Assembly: GCF_002217925.1 (NCBI RefSeq)
Contig: NZ_BCMF01000012.1
Location: forward strand, 1 to 64,000
DNA: 64,000 nt
Reading direction: 5' to 3'
Origin: Secundilactobacillus mixtipabuli
GTDB taxonomy: Bacteria > Bacillota > Bacilli > Lactobacillales > Lactobacillaceae
The number at the start of each line of letters is the position of its first letter. Within the stretch, counting starts at the first letter, position 1. Below, piece by piece: positions 1 through 10,601 of this stretch. The notes under the pieces were generated by a model. That model did no database searches and was not told the origin of the DNA. It saw only the letters and a program-made list of their open reading frames with translations. A program made the position numbers and the translations under genes.

Positions 1-158
1 TTTGTGACTCATTAATATTACTAGCGAAATTGACTTCGCAAATTACATTTGATATCAGCCGAAACTGATATACCCTGCACATTTGTGAAACAAAACTTTG
101 TTCAGTTTTCAAAGATCTACTTTGTTCTGATTGGCTGATGAATATTTAATCAGTCAAC
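1..158 (-). ncRNA. 5' leader of a 16S rRNA operon (16S itself outside window)
   Basis: The minus strand carries GATCTTTGAAAAC followed by TGAACAAAG (96-117), the boxA-type antitermination/processing sequence that precedes rRNA genes in lactobacilli. It is followed by ATGTGCAGGGT (71-82) and a short hairpin (ATATCAG 52-58 with CTGATAT 65-71). From recall of lactobacillus rRNA leaders, the 16S gene should begin within a short distance past the left edge. The 16S gene itself is not visible. Confidence 0.7.
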
Positions 159-164
159 TTTTAA

Positions 165-193
165 ATCATATCATCTGAGCTAAGTAATGTCAA
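165..193 (-). promoter_or_regulatory. rRNA operon promoter P2
   Basis: The minus strand reads TTGACA (188-193), a 17-bp spacer and TATGAT (165-170), almost the sigma-A consensus. AT-rich sequence lies directly upstream of the -35, as in an UP element. The -35 sits inside a 19-bp-arm inverted repeat (182-223). The predicted start near 158 gives a leader running into the boxA-like element at 96-117. Confidence 0.8.
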
Positions 194-223
194 GCAATTA
201 TTTTTAATTATTTGACATTACTT
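182..223. repeat. 19-bp-arm inverted repeat overlapping the P2 -35 box
   Basis: The arms 182-200 and 205-223 are complementary at 17 of 19 positions and flank a TTTT loop. The repeat covers the P2 -35 hexamer and its upstream AT-rich segment. It could be a protein-binding dyad, a transcript hairpin that separates P1 from P2 transcripts, or the terminator-like end of P1 leader RNA. It has no T-run in either direction that would make it a clear terminator. Confidence 0.7.
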
Positions 224-286
224 ATTGGCTTCAAATGCCATGAAACCAGTTCTTACATCTTGTCGAAGAACTGACAGAACTTAATT

Positions 287-315
287 AGTATAACAACCGT
301 TGCCTGCCAAGTCAA
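287..315 (-). promoter_or_regulatory. rRNA operon promoter P1
   Basis: On the minus strand there is a -35 TTGACT (310-315) and a -10 TATACT (287-292) separated by exactly 17 bp. It points left, towards the rRNA-type leader described below, and lies about 120 bp upstream of a second promoter. Tandem promoters are usual for rRNA operons in Firmicutes. A weaker candidate further upstream, TATACA near 410, lacks a convincing -35. Confidence 0.75.
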
Positions 316-510
316 TCATTAATTTGAATAATTATGAATTAACTTGGTAAAACATGCGACATCATAAATCACAACTCTCATACATTCAACTTTTCTTAGA
401 GAAGAATCTGTATAATTATTCGACAACATAACGTCACTGCTTTTTAACAACGAATACAATCTTACCAAGATATGGATTCTTGGTCAAGAAGTATTTTACT
501 TTTTTGAAAG

Positions 511-545
511 AAAAAAAGGGCAGCACATTTAAGTGCTACCCCTTT
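511..545 (-). terminator. Terminator of the LTA synthase gene
   Basis: Minus-strand hairpin with arms AAAGGGGTAGCAC and GTGCTGCCCTTT, followed by a run of seven T. It begins 10 bp past the stop codon. The stretch 316-510 between it and the rRNA promoter P1 holds no gene that I can see. Confidence 0.85.
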
Positions 546-554
546 AATCACAAA

Positions 555-2612
555 TTATTTAAGTTCAGGCGCATCCGTCTTGTAATCAGCGGTAACTTTG
601 CCATGATTTTTAGCCATTAAACTCGTTGGTTCAGATTTCTGTGCAGCCTTTAATTGCTGCATACCATTAGCATACTTATAGTTGAACTTACTCTTATTAA
701 CCGATTTAAAGCCCTTCAGCTGATAGAACCTCAACAAATCACCCTGAATAACCCGATCCGACAGTGAGAGCTCGGAAGTCACGTGGTTTTGTTCTTGGGC
801 TATTAGCTTCTTTTGGGCTGCATTAGGTTCAATGATGGCACCAGTCTTGGTGTCGTAAACCGTACTGCCGATCTTCACAAATTGCGGTGTGATAAAATCA
901 CCATTTCTGAAGGCAACGGTTTGGCTACGATTCTTAGCTAAGAGATCATTCCCGAATTGAATCGTATGATCATCCTTCACACCCAGCAAATCCATTAAGG
1001 TAGGTAAAACATCGATTTCACCACCATACGTGTGGTTAATACCACCCTTCATACCGTCCGCATGAATCATGAGCGGCACCTTCTGGAATTGTGCAAGATC
1101 ATAATTCGTAATCTTCTTCTTACCTAGTAGTTGAGCAATAGCTGGCCGATGATTATTGGAAATCCCATAATGATCCCCATATAAAACGATCATACTATTC
1201 TTGTATAGACCGGATTCCTTCATATAGGTTAAAAATTCGCCAAATGCTTCATCCAAGTAATGGGCAGTCTGGACGTATGGATCCACCGTTTTATCGCCAG
1301 TCTTAGTCGCAGGAAAGTCCGTATTCTGTTTATCGATCTCATATGGGTAATGGTTCGTCAACGTAATTAGCTTAGTATAAAACGGCTGTGGCAACTGCTG
1401 CAGATACTTAGCTGAATCACGGAAGAAGATTTTATCTTTCAGCCCGTAACCAACGGTATAGTTTGGCTTTTCCTTGTAATACTGTGAACTGAAGAAATAA
1501 TCATAGCCCCATGATTTGTAGGTGTTATCCCGGTTCCAGAAACTCGGAACGTCACCGTGAAAGGCTGCTGAAGTATACCCTCTCTGGTCAAGCATTGCGG
1601 GAGCCGCCTGAAACGTGTTTTGGGTCCCATATTCCGTCATTGCAGACCCTTGAGGTAAACCAAACAAAGAGTTTTCGAGCATCATTTCTGCATCAGAGGT
1701 TTTCCCTTGCGCAACCTGATTATAGAAATTATCGAAACTCATCGTATGCTGGTCTTTATAGAACTTGTTCAGATTAGGGGTAACTTCTTTACCGTCCACT
1801 TTGTAATTAATGAGGAATTGCTGAAAACTCTCCAAGTGAATGATAATGACATTCTTACCTTTTTCTGTCCCAAAGTATGCGGAGTTATCGCCGACACGGT
1901 TGTGTTTTAGGTACTTTTGGACACTTTGGAGATCGCCAGCGTTGGCATGTGCTCGTGTGGCACTCTGCTTTTGGGTCTGATAAACGCTAAAAGCGGCGTA
2001 CTCGTTTAAACCTAAGTACTTCACCAAGTAGTTATTATCAAACGTTCTGGTTAACAAACCTGACCGATCAGCATTCGCCATGCCATATTCGGCACCCATC
2101 AATGAAAAAGCCAGCACGGTCATTGTAAACGCATATCGCCGTTTAAATGGCCGGCTATCAACTCTGATGACATGAGCCAATAACAAGATGATAAGTAAAA
2201 CAACGTCCAGGTAAACCAAAAAATCGGTTGGATGAATAATCTGGGCGATACTTTTTCCTAAATTGTTTTGAACATTACCAGAACCCTTAATCACCCCAAA
2301 AGACATGAAATCAGAGAATTCGCGGTAATAAACAATATTGGCAAAAATCCATGACGTTTGAATTAAATTAATCAGGATCATAAGCCAGTAGACTAAGCGT
2401 CCACGAAAGTATAATGCGATACCAAACAGCAACAGCGCAGCCGGAATTGGGTTAACAGCAAGTAAAAATTGCTGAACGCCACCCTTGACCCCTAAGCTGA
2501 ACTCCGTTTGATACGCGATATACGTCTTAATACAAAATAAAACGACTGTAAGAATAAAAAAACCAAATACGGTATTAAGCTTTGCAGTCGTCCGTTTTAC
2601 TAAATCCGACAT
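555..2612 (-). CDS. ltaS: Lipoteichoic acid synthase (LtaS-type membrane sulfatase)
   Basis: Transfers glycerol phosphate from phosphatidylglycerol to build the lipoteichoic acid backbone outside the membrane. The protein (685 aa) has about five N-terminal transmembrane helices (roughly residues 10-175) and then an extracellular sulfatase-fold domain. The catalytic segment GKTSDAE places the nucleophile at Thr305. A metal ligand Glu lies in HLESFQQF near 261, and further metal-site segments FHGDVPSFWNRD and YGDHYG follow. The start at 2612 is preferred over an ORF extension 10 codons longer because GGAGG lies 9 bases upstream of it. Single-gene unit with its own promoter and terminator. A related LTA primase or a second paralogue cannot be excluded from sequence alone. 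Confidence 0.9.
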   Translation of the reverse strand: MSDLVKRTTAKLNTVFGFFILTVVLFCIKTYIAYQTEFSLGVKGGVQQFLLAVNPIPAALLLFGIALYFRGRLVYWLMILINLIQTSWIFANIVYYREFSDFMSFGVIKGSGNVQNNLGKSIAQIIHPTDFLVYLDVVLLIILLLAHVIRVDSRPFKRRYAFTMTVLAFSLMGAEYGMANADRSGLLTRTFDNNYLVKYLGLNEYAAFSVYQTQKQSATRAHANAGDLQSVQKYLKHNRVGDNSAYFGTEKGKNVIIIHLESFQQFLINYKVDGKEVTPNLNKFYKDQHTMSFDNFYNQVAQGKTSDAEMMLENSLFGLPQGSAMTEYGTQNTFQAAPAMLDQRGYTSAAFHGDVPSFWNRDNTYKSWGYDYFFSSQYYKEKPNYTVGYGLKDKIFFRDSAKYLQQLPQPFYTKLITLTNHYPYEIDKQNTDFPATKTGDKTVDPYVQTAHYLDEAFGEFLTYMKESGLYKNSMIVLYGDHYGISNNHRPAIAQLLGKKKITNYDLAQFQKVPLMIHADGMKGGINHTYGGEIDVLPTLMDLLGVKDDHTIQFGNDLLAKNRSQTVAFRNGDFITPQFVKIGSTVYDTKTGAIIEPNAAQKKLIAQEQNHVTSELSLSDRVIQGDLLRFYQLKGFKSVNKSKFNYKYANGMQQLKAAQKSEPTSLMAKNHGKVTADYKTDAPELK

Positions 2613-2647
2613 AACATCGTGCCTCCAGGTTAAACTTAACAAATGCC

Positions 2648-2675
2648 ATTATATCGAATCTCTATAAAATAGCAA
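2648..2675 (-). promoter_or_regulatory. Promoter of the LTA synthase gene
   Basis: The minus strand has -35 TTGCTA (2670-2675), a 16-bp spacer and -10 TATAAT (2648-2653), about 36 bp upstream of the start codon. Confidence 0.65.
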
Positions 2676-2756
2676 TCTTCTCTAAATTACTTTGTAAAAA
2701 CTTCAGACTTAAAGTAATCTTGTTTTCACATTACCCCCGAATAGACCCTGATTAAA

Positions 2757-2788
2757 AATAAAAACTATGGTTTCCCATAGTTTTTATT
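2757..2788 (-). terminator. Terminator of the YkuJ-family gene (bidirectional shape)
   Basis: A 13-bp perfect stem (2758-2770 with 2775-2787) with a four-base loop and A/T tracts on both sides. It starts a few bases past the stop codon of the 2791-3027 gene. Confidence 0.85.
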
Positions 2789-2790
2789 TT

Positions 2791-3027
2791 TTAGTTATCA
2801 GTAAGTAATTCGAACAATTCAATCGCGATCAAATCAATGTTATCAAACTCAAAGTGTTCCTTAGCTTGATGTTCATCTAAACTATAGGTCTGTGTTTCTG
2901 GGTGATAGACAACTTGAGCCATCTCAACGCCCTCTTTTTCAAAGCGACGGGGTTGTGGTTCGTCTCCGGCATCTTCTTGCATTGCTTTAAGTCGGTTAAT
3001 AATGCCGATTAATTGTGATTCTTCCAT
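2791..3027 (-). CDS. YkuJ-family small protein (DUF1797)
   Basis: A 78-residue acidic protein without signal peptide or membrane segment. The start (SQLIGIINRLKAM) and the end (FDNIDLIAIELFELL) match the YkuJ/DUF1797 family of small cytoplasmic Firmicutes proteins of unknown function. AAAGGGGA lies just upstream of the ATG. It is a single gene between the LTA synthase promoter region and mutL, with a strong terminator. Family assignment is by recalled sequence pattern. Function is unknown. Confidence 0.75.
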   Translation of the reverse strand: MEESQLIGIINRLKAMQEDAGDEPQPRRFEKEGVEMAQVVYHPETQTYSLDEHQAKEHFEFDNIDLIAIELFELLTDN

Positions 3028-3145
3028 GAGAATCCCCTTTCCGAATTCATTTTAACAGTCTAATTCTACCAAATCCTGTTGCAGTAAGCACTAGTTTTTG
3101 TAAATATCCCTGTGAAATTTTATTTTAAAACTGTAAATCGTTTAA

Positions 3146-3177
3146 AGAAAAAGGACACACCTAACTAAGTGCGCCCC
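3146..3177 (-). terminator. Terminator after mutL
   Basis: The minus strand forms GGGCGCAC / GTGTGTCC with G-U pairs around a seven-base loop, followed by TTTTT. It starts about 12 bp past the mutL stop and closes the ymdB-mutS-mutL unit. Confidence 0.8.
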
Positions 3178-3188
3178 ATAAACTGTTT

Positions 3189-5168
3189 CTATGCTTCTGA
3201 ACGCAGTGAATGATGTGATTCCTGAATTCGTTTAAACATTTTTTCCATATCGGTATCGGTAAAATGAATCAATACTGGCCGGCCATGAGGACAGTTAAAC
3301 GGATTTTCTGCCGTCTTTAAGTGTTCAATCAACGCCTTAGCCTGCTGATCATCTAAGTGATGATTAGCTTTGATAGCCCGCTTACAGCTCATCATAATGG
3401 CGGCTTTTTCCCGGAATTGCGCCACCGTTATGTGGCCATCCCGCAAAACCCAGTCAATCATTTCTTTGACCGTATCTGCTTCTTGGCCTGCTTTAAACCA
3501 CGTTGGATGCTGGTGCAAGATAAAGCTGTTCGGCCCAAATTGCTCTAAGTGCAAACCGACTGCGGCTAAGGTCTCCAGCTTATCGCTGATTTTAAGCATA
3601 TCGCTCGTACTGTAATCGAGAACAATTGGCACTAGCAACCGTTGCTGGTCTTCACTGACTTCACCAATTGCCTGGCGGTAGTATTCATAGTTGACCCGCT
3701 CTTGAGCCGCGTGCTGATCAAGAATGTAAAGTCCTTCATCCGACTGCGCCAACAAGTAGGTGCCATGAAATTGGCCGATGTAGATCAAGTTAGGAAAACG
3801 GTCCTTATTATCCAGTAATTCCGTTTCCTGCGGTTTTTGTTTTACCCTCGTAGAATCGCTTTCTTGCGCCGAGTCATTAAACGGTGCCTTAGGCTGTTGA
3901 TACTTCTCCTCAAAAGCCGAAACTTTCGGCGAACTCAACTCATCTCTCGAATGAATGACAATTGGCTGATTTGAGCCATCAGACGGCTTTTGCTCGAATA
4001 ACGCTTCTTGATCAGGTTCAGTTCGTTGCACTTGCAGCGGTCGTTCATCCGGATGGGGCGTCTGATTTACTGTCGGACTAATTGATTGAGGCGTATAAGT
4101 AGCTGAAACAGCTGCTAGGTCTTCTGCCACCTGATTCGGGTCCACGTGTCCCCGTCTTAAATTAGTGAAGCCATCGGGGATAAGGTTCTGTTCGCTCAAC
4201 CGTGCCCGAATCGTAGCCGTAATGATTTTCCCTAATTCAGCCTCTTTACTGATGCGGACCTCCTGTTTAGTTGGGTGAACATTCACGTCAACCAGCAGCG
4301 GATCCATCTCAAGATTAACCACGGCAACCGGGTAACGGCCCACCATCAGCTTAGACCCATAACCTTCAATGATTGCTTTTGATAACTGATAGTTCTTAAT
4401 GTATCGGCCATTCAGCAAAATAGTCATATAATTACGGCTGGCTCGAGTCAGCTCAGGTAAGGAAACATACCCGCTCACTTTAAAATCAGCATCCGCATTT
4501 TCAATTGGGAGCATTTTCCCAGCTTTATTCATGCCGTAGATACTGCCAATCACTTGGCGCAGATCACCTCGGCCAGCAGTCCGCATTAATTCGCGATTGT
4601 TATGAGTCAGTGAAATTTGAATCTGCGGATGCCCTAAAGCCAGTCGGTTAACGATATCGACAATTTTAGCAAGTTCAGTATTCAGCGATTTCATGTACTT
4701 TAAACGCGCCGGAACATTGTAAAAAAGGTCTTTAACGGTAATATCTGTTCCTCGGCGAGCTTCTGACGGCTTTTGGTTAATCACTTTCCCGCCGGCGATA
4801 TGAATTGCTTGGCCTTCTCCACCAGTAGAAGTCACCATTTCGACATCCGCAATAGAAGCAATACTAGGCAGTGCTTCGCCACGGAACCCTAACGAATGAA
4901 CTTTAAATAGATCCTTACGATCATCAATCTTACTCGTTGCATGGCGATGAAAGGCCAATTCTAGTTGATCTGCTTCGATTCCGCTACCATCATCAATGAC
5001 TTCAATCGACTTCAAGCCAGCCTCGTCCACGAGAATATCAATCTCATGACTACCAGCATCAATGGCATTTTCCACCAATTCCTTAACAACAGAGGCTGGC
5101 CGTTCAATCACTTCACCCGCTGCTATTTGGTTAGCTAATACTGCTGAAAGCTCATGAATTGCTGCCAT
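3189..5168 (-). CDS. mutL: DNA mismatch repair protein MutL (endonuclease type)
   Basis: Couples MutS mismatch recognition to strand incision and excision. The N-terminal GHKL ATPase domain is complete ([22 protein letters not shown] and GFRGEAL motifs in the first 110 residues). A variable Gln/Pro-rich linker (about 335-455) follows, then the C-terminal dimerisation domain. The endonuclease motif [12 protein letters not shown] (about 484-495) and CPHGRP (about 624) are present, so this is the nicking MutL used by bacteria without MutH. The length of 659 aa is normal. It follows mutS by 12 bp with GGGGTG as ribosome site, so the two are co-translated. Confidence 0.97.
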   Translation of the reverse strand: MAAIHELSAVLANQIAAGEVIERPASVVKELVENAIDAGSHEIDILVDEAGLKSIEVIDDGSGIEADQLELAFHRHATSKIDDRKDLFKVHSLGFRGEALPSIASIADVEMVTSTGGEGQAIHIAGGKVINQKPSEARRGTDITVKDLFYNVPARLKYMKSLNTELAKIVDIVNRLALGHPQIQISLTHNNRELMRTAGRGDLRQVIGSIYGMNKAGKMLPIENADADFKVSGYVSLPELTRASRNYMTILLNGRYIKNYQLSKAIIEGYGSKLMVGRYPVAVVNLEMDPLLVDVNVHPTKQEVRISKEAELGKIITATIRARLSEQNLIPDGFTNLRRGHVDPNQVAEDLAAVSATYTPQSISPTVNQTPHPDERPLQVQRTEPDQEALFEQKPSDGSNQPIVIHSRDELSSPKVSAFEEKYQQPKAPFNDSAQESDSTRVKQKPQETELLDNKDRFPNLIYIGQFHGTYLLAQSDEGLYILDQHAAQERVNYEYYRQAIGEVSEDQQRLLVPIVLDYSTSDMLKISDKLETLAAVGLHLEQFGPNSFILHQHPTWFKAGQEADTVKEMIDWVLRDGHITVAQFREKAAIMMSCKRAIKANHHLDDQQAKALIEHLKTAENPFNCPHGRPVLIHFTDTDMEKMFKRIQESHHSLRSEA

Positions 5169-5180
5169 TTTCTCACCCCA

Positions 5181-7826
5181 TTACCGTTTTTTCTTTGAAT
5201 GCGCCAATTGCTGCTGCCACTTATAAACTTGGTTCATCACGTCCATCGGCGTCATGCCCATTAAATTTAACGTTTTAACTTCCGAAGCGACTTTATCCGC
5301 TTGAGTTACCTTCTCTTCTGGTTCGCCAAATAACGATAGTTGAGTATCTGACTCATCAGTAACATCTTCAGATGTCTGTTCAACTGGTTGAGAATCAGGT
5401 TGACTCTCCCGACCCTCAGTGGCTACTTGAACCGTTGCATGCTGGTCCTGGGCTTTTTCTAAATGCGCCAGAATCGTATCTGCCCGCTTCAGTAATGAAT
5501 CAGGTAAACCGGCTAACTTAGCAACGTGAATCCCATAGGACTTATCAGCTGGTCCATCCTGCATTTGATGCAAGAAAACCAGTTCCCCATTTTTTTCAAC
5601 GGCGCCAACGTGAACGTTTTTCAACTGAGTCAAGCTCTTATCTAACACGGTTAATTCATGATAGTGGGTCGAGAAAAGGGTTTTTGCGTGAACCCGATCA
5701 TGAACAAATTCAATGATTGCTTGGGCTAATGCCATCCCGTCGTAGGTCGCTGTCCCACGGCCAATTTCATCAAATAAAATTAAGGAATTGGCAGTTGCGT
5801 GTGCCAAAGCTTCATTGGCTTCCTTCATTTCGACCATAAAAGTACTCTCACCAGAAATTAAATCATCCGCTGCACCGATTCGGGTAAAAATCTGATCAAA
5901 AATTGGCATCTTGGCCGATTTAGCGGGTACAAAACAACCCATTTGAGCAAGAATAACAGTTAATGCTAGCTGGCGCATATAGGTACTCTTACCGGACATA
6001 TTAGGCCCCGTGATCAGCAAAATTGACGTCTTTTCAGGCATTTTAACATCATTTGGCACATATGTCTGCCGTCCAAGCACCTTTTCAACGACTGGGTGCC
6101 GACCCTCAACAATCTCCAGATCATGATCCGTTTGTGTAAACGTCGGTGCCACAAATCGGTACTTTTCACTGACATCGGCAAAACTCTGCAGCACATCCAG
6201 TTCTGACACAGCATGGGCTAGCTTTTGAATTCGCTGAATATTAGCCTTTACTAGTTCACGAACCTTAACAAATAGTTTGTACTCTAAATCAGTGGATTTC
6301 TCTTCCGCTTCGATAATCAGGCGCTCTTTTTCCTTTAACTCAGGCGTCGTAAACCGTTCTGAGTTCGCCAAGGTCTGCTTTCTTTCATAGCGGCCCTCTG
6401 GCAGTTTATTTAAATTGACTTTGGTGACATCAATGTAGTAACCAAAAACACGGTTATAGCCAATTTTTAGGTTGTTGATCCCAGTAATCTTTCGTTCTGA
6501 GGCTTCTAGTTCAGCCATCCACTGTTTGCCGTTATGCATTGCTTCACGGTAAGTATCCAAGGTTTGATCATAGCCATCTTTAATGACCCCACCATCCGTC
6601 ACGGACAACGGCGGTTCCTCCACAATAGCTGAATCAATGATTTCAACGACGTTATCGAGTGGATCCAACCGTTCATAAATATCGCTAAAAGCTGCTTTTG
6701 GCAGTTCATTTAAAATATGCTGGAGCTTAGGAATCTGCTTGAGCGAGGTCTTTAGTTGAATTAAATCACGACCGTTTACACTCCCAAAAGCAATTCGGCC
6801 AGCCAGACGTTCTAAGTCATAAACCTGTGTGAGTTCCTCTTGAAGGCTGTTACGTTCAAAATATTGGTCAACTAGCACGCTTACCTTTTTCTGGCGAGCT
6901 AAAATATCCTGACGGTTCACTAGCGGTCGATCCAGCCACTGCTTTAGCAGCCGACCACCCATCGCTGTTTTGGTTTCGTCTAATAGCCACAGTAAGGTCC
7001 CACTCTTTTTGCCCGTCCGCATATTCTGAGCGAGTTCCAAATTACGTTGAGAATAGTGATCCATTTTCAAAAAGAAAGTGGGTTCGTAAATGACTGCTCG
7101 CTGTAAATGCGCTAAGCTCCGTTTTTGGGTGGTATGAATGTAAGTTAATAGATGCTTTAAAACGGTTAGCTGCTCAGTTGCGGTCACACCCTGTGTCAGA
7201 TAACTAAGTTCAGATCTTACCTCAACATTATCCTGATGAGATAAAAGGATCCCAACCGTCTTCAACCGCTCTAACACCTCTTTTGGAACTGATTGATCAA
7301 CCACCGTCTCCTTAGTCCGCAAGCTCATGACTTCATTTAAAACGGCATCAAAGTTGTCCAAAGAACTAACCTTTAACTCACCAGTCGATAAGTCCGCATA
7401 AGCAAAACCAAACTGATTGTTAATTCGAGTCAGTGCCGTTAAGTAATTGTTTTCCTTGGCATTACCAGCCCCCGTATCGGTTTGAGTGCCTGGCGTCACC
7501 AGCTGAATCACTTCTCGCTTAACCATCCCTTTGGCAAGTTTAGGATCTTCCATCTGTTCACAAATGGCTACTTTATAACCCTTATCCACCAAGATATCAA
7601 TGTAGTTTTGAACCGCATGGTGCGGTACCCCACACATCGGAATGGGGTTTTTCGAACTGTGATTCCGAGTGGTCAGTGTTAATTCCAACAGTTGTGCGCC
7701 CTTTACGGCGTCGTCATTAAACATTTCATAGAAGTCACCCAAACGGTAAAACAAAAAAGCGTCGGGGTACTGATCTTTAATTTTTTGGTACTGAACCATC
7801 ATCGGCGTCTGATTTACTTTCGCCAA
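5181..7826 (-). CDS. mutS: DNA mismatch repair protein MutS
   Basis: Binds base mismatches and small loops and signals to MutL. The mismatch-inserting Phe-x-Glu motif is in GDFYEMF near the N-terminus. The ATPase has Walker [10 protein letters not shown] (about residue 606) and Walker [13 protein letters not shown] (about 685), followed by the helix-turn-helix and a Gln/Glu/Asp-rich C-terminal tail. I choose the TTG at 7826 ([10 protein letters not shown]) rather than the GTG at 7835. AGGTGGAG sits at the right distance from the TTG, whereas the GTG lies inside that ribosome site. The protein is 881 aa and lies 30 bp downstream of ymdB, so probably in one transcript with it. Confidence 0.96.
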   Translation of the reverse strand: MAKVNQTPMMVQYQKIKDQYPDAFLFYRLGDFYEMFNDDAVKGAQLLELTLTTRNHSSKNPIPMCGVPHHAVQNYIDILVDKGYKVAICEQMEDPKLAKGMVKREVIQLVTPGTQTDTGAGNAKENNYLTALTRINNQFGFAYADLSTGELKVSSLDNFDAVLNEVMSLRTKETVVDQSVPKEVLERLKTVGILLSHQDNVEVRSELSYLTQGVTATEQLTVLKHLLTYIHTTQKRSLAHLQRAVIYEPTFFLKMDHYSQRNLELAQNMRTGKKSGTLLWLLDETKTAMGGRLLKQWLDRPLVNRQDILARQKKVSVLVDQYFERNSLQEELTQVYDLERLAGRIAFGSVNGRDLIQLKTSLKQIPKLQHILNELPKAAFSDIYERLDPLDNVVEIIDSAIVEEPPLSVTDGGVIKDGYDQTLDTYREAMHNGKQWMAELEASERKITGINNLKIGYNRVFGYYIDVTKVNLNKLPEGRYERKQTLANSERFTTPELKEKERLIIEAEEKSTDLEYKLFVKVRELVKANIQRIQKLAHAVSELDVLQSFADVSEKYRFVAPTFTQTDHDLEIVEGRHPVVEKVLGRQTYVPNDVKMPEKTSILLITGPNMSGKSTYMRQLALTVILAQMGCFVPAKSAKMPIFDQIFTRIGAADDLISGESTFMVEMKEANEALAHATANSLILFDEIGRGTATYDGMALAQAIIEFVHDRVHAKTLFSTHYHELTVLDKSLTQLKNVHVGAVEKNGELVFLHQMQDGPADKSYGIHVAKLAGLPDSLLKRADTILAHLEKAQDQHATVQVATEGRESQPDSQPVEQTSEDVTDESDTQLSLFGEPEEKVTQADKVASEVKTLNLMGMTPMDVMNQVYKWQQQLAHSKKKR

Positions 7827-7856
7827 TCTCTCCACCTCTAATTCATTGCTTATAAA

Positions 7857-8660
7857 TTAACGATCATAAGGATGATCATGATCAATTAATACTGATTTGA
7901 TTTTAGTTGCATGCCCGGTTTCGTCATTAATATCAATCACACAACCCGACATAATGCCTGGTTCGCTGGTTTCCACTTCATAACGGGCGGGCCGCTGGTT
8001 GAGGAACCGTGAAATGACGCTAGCAGGCTGCATGCCTAAGATACCCGCTGCTGGACCAGTCATTCCCGCATCGCTCATAAACGCAGTTTGATGATCGATC
8101 ACTTGGGCATCGTTAGTTTGAACGTGGGTATGAGTACCAACAACGGCTGAAACACGGCCCTTTAGATACAGTGCAATTGCCCGTTTCTCGCTGGTGACTT
8201 CCCCGTGAAAGTCAACAAAGATCACTGGGGTTTCTTTTCGAATCTCTGTCACTAATTTATCAGCAACAGCAAACGGATCATCCAGTGGTGGCAAGAAAAC
8301 GCGGCCTTGTAAGTTGATAACAGCCAAAGTGGCTTGATTAACCTTTAATTTTGTCCAGCCACGACCCGGAACATCCTTACCAGGAAAATTAGCTGGTCGA
8401 ATCAACTTATTGGTGCTGCCGATAAATTCATAAATTTCTTTATTATCCCAAGTATGATTACCCATGGTCACAACATCAGCGCCACTTTCCAGCAATTGCT
8501 TGTAGATCTTTTGGCTGATTCCGCGCCCAACCGGCGTCGAGTTTTCCCCGTTAACGATTGTGGCTTGGGGCTTTAAATCCCGTTTTAATTGTGGTAAATA
8601 AGTTTGAATCATTTGGACGCCACGATCACCGACAACGTCTCCGATAAATAATATCCGCAT
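7857..8660 (-). CDS. ymdB: YmdB-family metallophosphoesterase
   Basis: A 267-residue cytoplasmic dinuclear-metal phosphodiesterase of the YmdB/TIGR00282 family. In Bacillus, YmdB hydrolyses cyclic nucleotides and affects biofilm and motility decisions. Metal-ligand segments are visible: GDVVGD at the N-terminus, GNHTWDNKE, DFHGE and GTHTHVQTND. GAGGAT precedes the ATG. The gene follows rny, as in many Firmicutes, but a terminator separates them, and it leads into mutS. The biological role in lactobacilli is not established by the sequence. Confidence 0.9.
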   Translation of the reverse strand: MRILFIGDVVGDRGVQMIQTYLPQLKRDLKPQATIVNGENSTPVGRGISQKIYKQLLESGADVVTMGNHTWDNKEIYEFIGSTNKLIRPANFPGKDVPGRGWTKLKVNQATLAVINLQGRVFLPPLDDPFAVADKLVTEIRKETPVIFVDFHGEVTSEKRAIALYLKGRVSAVVGTHTHVQTNDAQVIDHQTAFMSDAGMTGPAAGILGMQPASVISRFLNQRPARYEVETSEPGIMSGCVIDINDETGHATKIKSVLIDHDHPYDR

Positions 8661-8722
8661 GCTGATCCTCTAATCTATTTTAGTCTATTGCAACACGTTT
8701 TAGTTTAACACATTAGCGGTAT

Positions 8723-8764
8723 AAAAAAGTACCCTCAAGCACTGTTGCCAGTTCTTGAAGGTAC
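8723..8764 (-). terminator. Terminator after rny
   Basis: An 11-bp stem (8729-8739 with 8754-8764, one wobble pair) with a 14-base loop and six T on the minus strand, directly past the rny stop. Confidence 0.85.
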
Positions 8765-8788
8765 CATTCATTTTGTGCTAAATAAGTT

Positions 8789-10348
8789 TTATTTAGCGTA
8801 CGCTACCGACCGAACTTCGCGAATAACGGAAACCTTGACGTGACCTGGATAATCCATGTCACTTTCAATCTTATCCTTAATATCGTGAGCTAGTGTAACA
8901 GCGTCTAAATCTGAAATTTTATCTGGTTTAACGATTACGCGGACTTCGCGCCCTGCTTGAATGGCAAATGACTTTTTAACGCCGTCAAATTCATCAGCGA
9001 TCGTTTCTAGCTTTTCCAGTCGGTGAATGTAGCTTTCTAGTGAATCACTACGTGCACCAGGCCGAGAAGAAGAAATTGCATTGGCAGCGGAAACCAACTC
9101 AGAAATAATGTAATGAGGTGCTGCCGTTGCTTCGTGAGCCGCAATTGCATCAATCACAACTGGACTTTCTTTATACTTCTTAGCTAAATCAATCCCAATC
9201 TGAACGTGAGACTCTTCAACGTCATTTTCAACCGCTTTACCAATGTCGTGTAATAATCCTGCGCGTTTTGCTAGTGTGACATCCTCACCTAACTCAGCGG
9301 CAAAAATTCCTGATAACTTAGCAACTTCAATTGCATGCGTTAAAACATTTTGACCGTACGAGATTCGGTAGTTCATCTGACCAACCAGCTTAATAAGTGC
9401 TGGGTGCATCGAATGGATACCAAGATCGAATACAGTCTGTTCCCCAAGATCTTGAATCTTTTCATCCAATTCTTTACGGGCCTTTTCAACCATCTCTTCA
9501 ATCCGAGCTGGATGAATGCGACCGTCTTGAATGAGCTTTTCAAGTGCAATCTTGGCAACTTCTCGACGAATTGGATCGAAACCACTTAAAACGACAGCTT
9601 CCGGTGTATCATCAATAATTAAATCGATCCCCGTCAGAGTTTCGAGAGTTCGAATATTACGGCCTTCACGACCAATAATCCGACCCTTCATGTCATCGTT
9701 AGGAAGTGTAACAACCGATACTGTGGTATCAGAAACCATATCGGCTCCGCTTCGTTGAATCGCTTGAACGATTAATTCTTTTGCCTTCGAGTCCGCTTCT
9801 TGAGCGGCCTTTTCATTGCTTTCTTTAATCATTTTAGCGCGTTCGGAACTTAACGCTTGCTTTGCTTCATTAATAATCAGGGACTGTGCTTCCTCTTTGG
9901 AAAGTGCAGCTGCTTCTTCCACAGCTGCTTGCCGTTTTTCAACGAGTGAGTCCGCCTGTTGCTGTAATTTAGCTAGTTTTTGCTGTTCAGAACTCAGTTT
10001 GTTTTCCTTTCGTTCTAGAACATCTTCCCGCTTTTGAAAAGCGTTATCTTTGCGATCAAGTGCTTCTTCTCGCTGTAAAACACGGTCTTCTTGTTTCTGG
10101 ACTTCTCCACGTTGCCGCTTCAAATCCTTTTCAACTTCAGCCCGATAGCGATGACCTTCCTCTTTGGCTTCAAGCAAAGCCTCTTTAGTATCAGTCTCAG
10201 CCTGCTTTTTCGCATCAGCTAAAATGCCTTGTGCTGTTTCGTGAGCCGCGTCCAAATTGCGTTCAACAATTGACTTATGGACAAAGTATCCGATAACAAC
10301 ACCTACAACGATAGCGATGATTGCGAGGATTATTTCAGGAATACCCAT
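8789..10348 (-). CDS. rny: Ribonuclease Y
   Basis: Membrane-anchored endoribonuclease that starts turnover of many mRNAs. The 519-aa protein has an N-terminal transmembrane helix (about 4-24), a long Glu/Lys/Gln-rich coiled coil (about 30-200) and a KH domain containing [12 protein letters not shown]. An HD phosphohydrolase domain with HDIGKA (about 367) follows, then the C-terminal conserved region. GGAGGTGGA precedes the ATG. It is transcribed alone from a consensus promoter and ends at a strong terminator. Confidence 0.97.
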   Translation of the reverse strand: MGIPEIILAIIAIVVGVVIGYFVHKSIVERNLDAAHETAQGILADAKKQAETDTKEALLEAKEEGHRYRAEVEKDLKRQRGEVQKQEDRVLQREEALDRKDNAFQKREDVLERKENKLSSEQQKLAKLQQQADSLVEKRQAAVEEAAALSKEEAQSLIINEAKQALSSERAKMIKESNEKAAQEADSKAKELIVQAIQRSGADMVSDTTVSVVTLPNDDMKGRIIGREGRNIRTLETLTGIDLIIDDTPEAVVLSGFDPIRREVAKIALEKLIQDGRIHPARIEEMVEKARKELDEKIQDLGEQTVFDLGIHSMHPALIKLVGQMNYRISYGQNVLTHAIEVAKLSGIFAAELGEDVTLAKRAGLLHDIGKAVENDVEESHVQIGIDLAKKYKESPVVIDAIAAHEATAAPHYIISELVSAANAISSSRPGARSDSLESYIHRLEKLETIADEFDGVKKSFAIQAGREVRVIVKPDKISDLDAVTLAHDIKDKIESDMDYPGHVKVSVIREVRSVAYAK

Positions 10349-10430
10349 GATTCCACCTCCGCATCATCAAAATTTTTGATTGCTAAATCAGTAAATTTTA
10401 AGATGTTAATTGATTATTGACACAACTAAT

Positions 10431-10459
10431 ATTCTAATGTTAACTCTTAACCCTGTCAA
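10431..10459 (-). promoter_or_regulatory. Promoter of rny
   Basis: The minus strand reads TTGACA (10454-10459), 17 bp, TAGAAT (10431-10436), about 80 bp upstream of the rny start. The rest of the 10349-10601 gap holds the recA terminator and no gene that I can see. Confidence 0.8.
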
Positions 10460-10560
10460 TAAAAGAGTGGTCAACGACGGATAACTCCTCCTTTTATTAG
10501 AAAATGATGGCAAAATCGGCTAGCCAGCTTTGGTATGTGCTGGTTTCGGCTTTCTCACAA

Positions 10561-10595
10561 CAAAAAAGCCCAGAAGTAATTATCTTCTAGGCTTT
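10561..10595 (-). terminator. Terminator after recA
   Basis: The minus strand shows AAAGCCTAGAAG / CTTCTGGGCTTT around a seven-base loop, running into TTTTTT. Confidence 0.85.
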
Positions 10596-10601
10596 GAATG
10601 A

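Noticed and set aside
1511-1777. Plus-strand open frames inside the LTA synthase gene
   Set aside because: They lie antisense to a well-conserved gene, lack ribosome sites and encode no recognisable protein.
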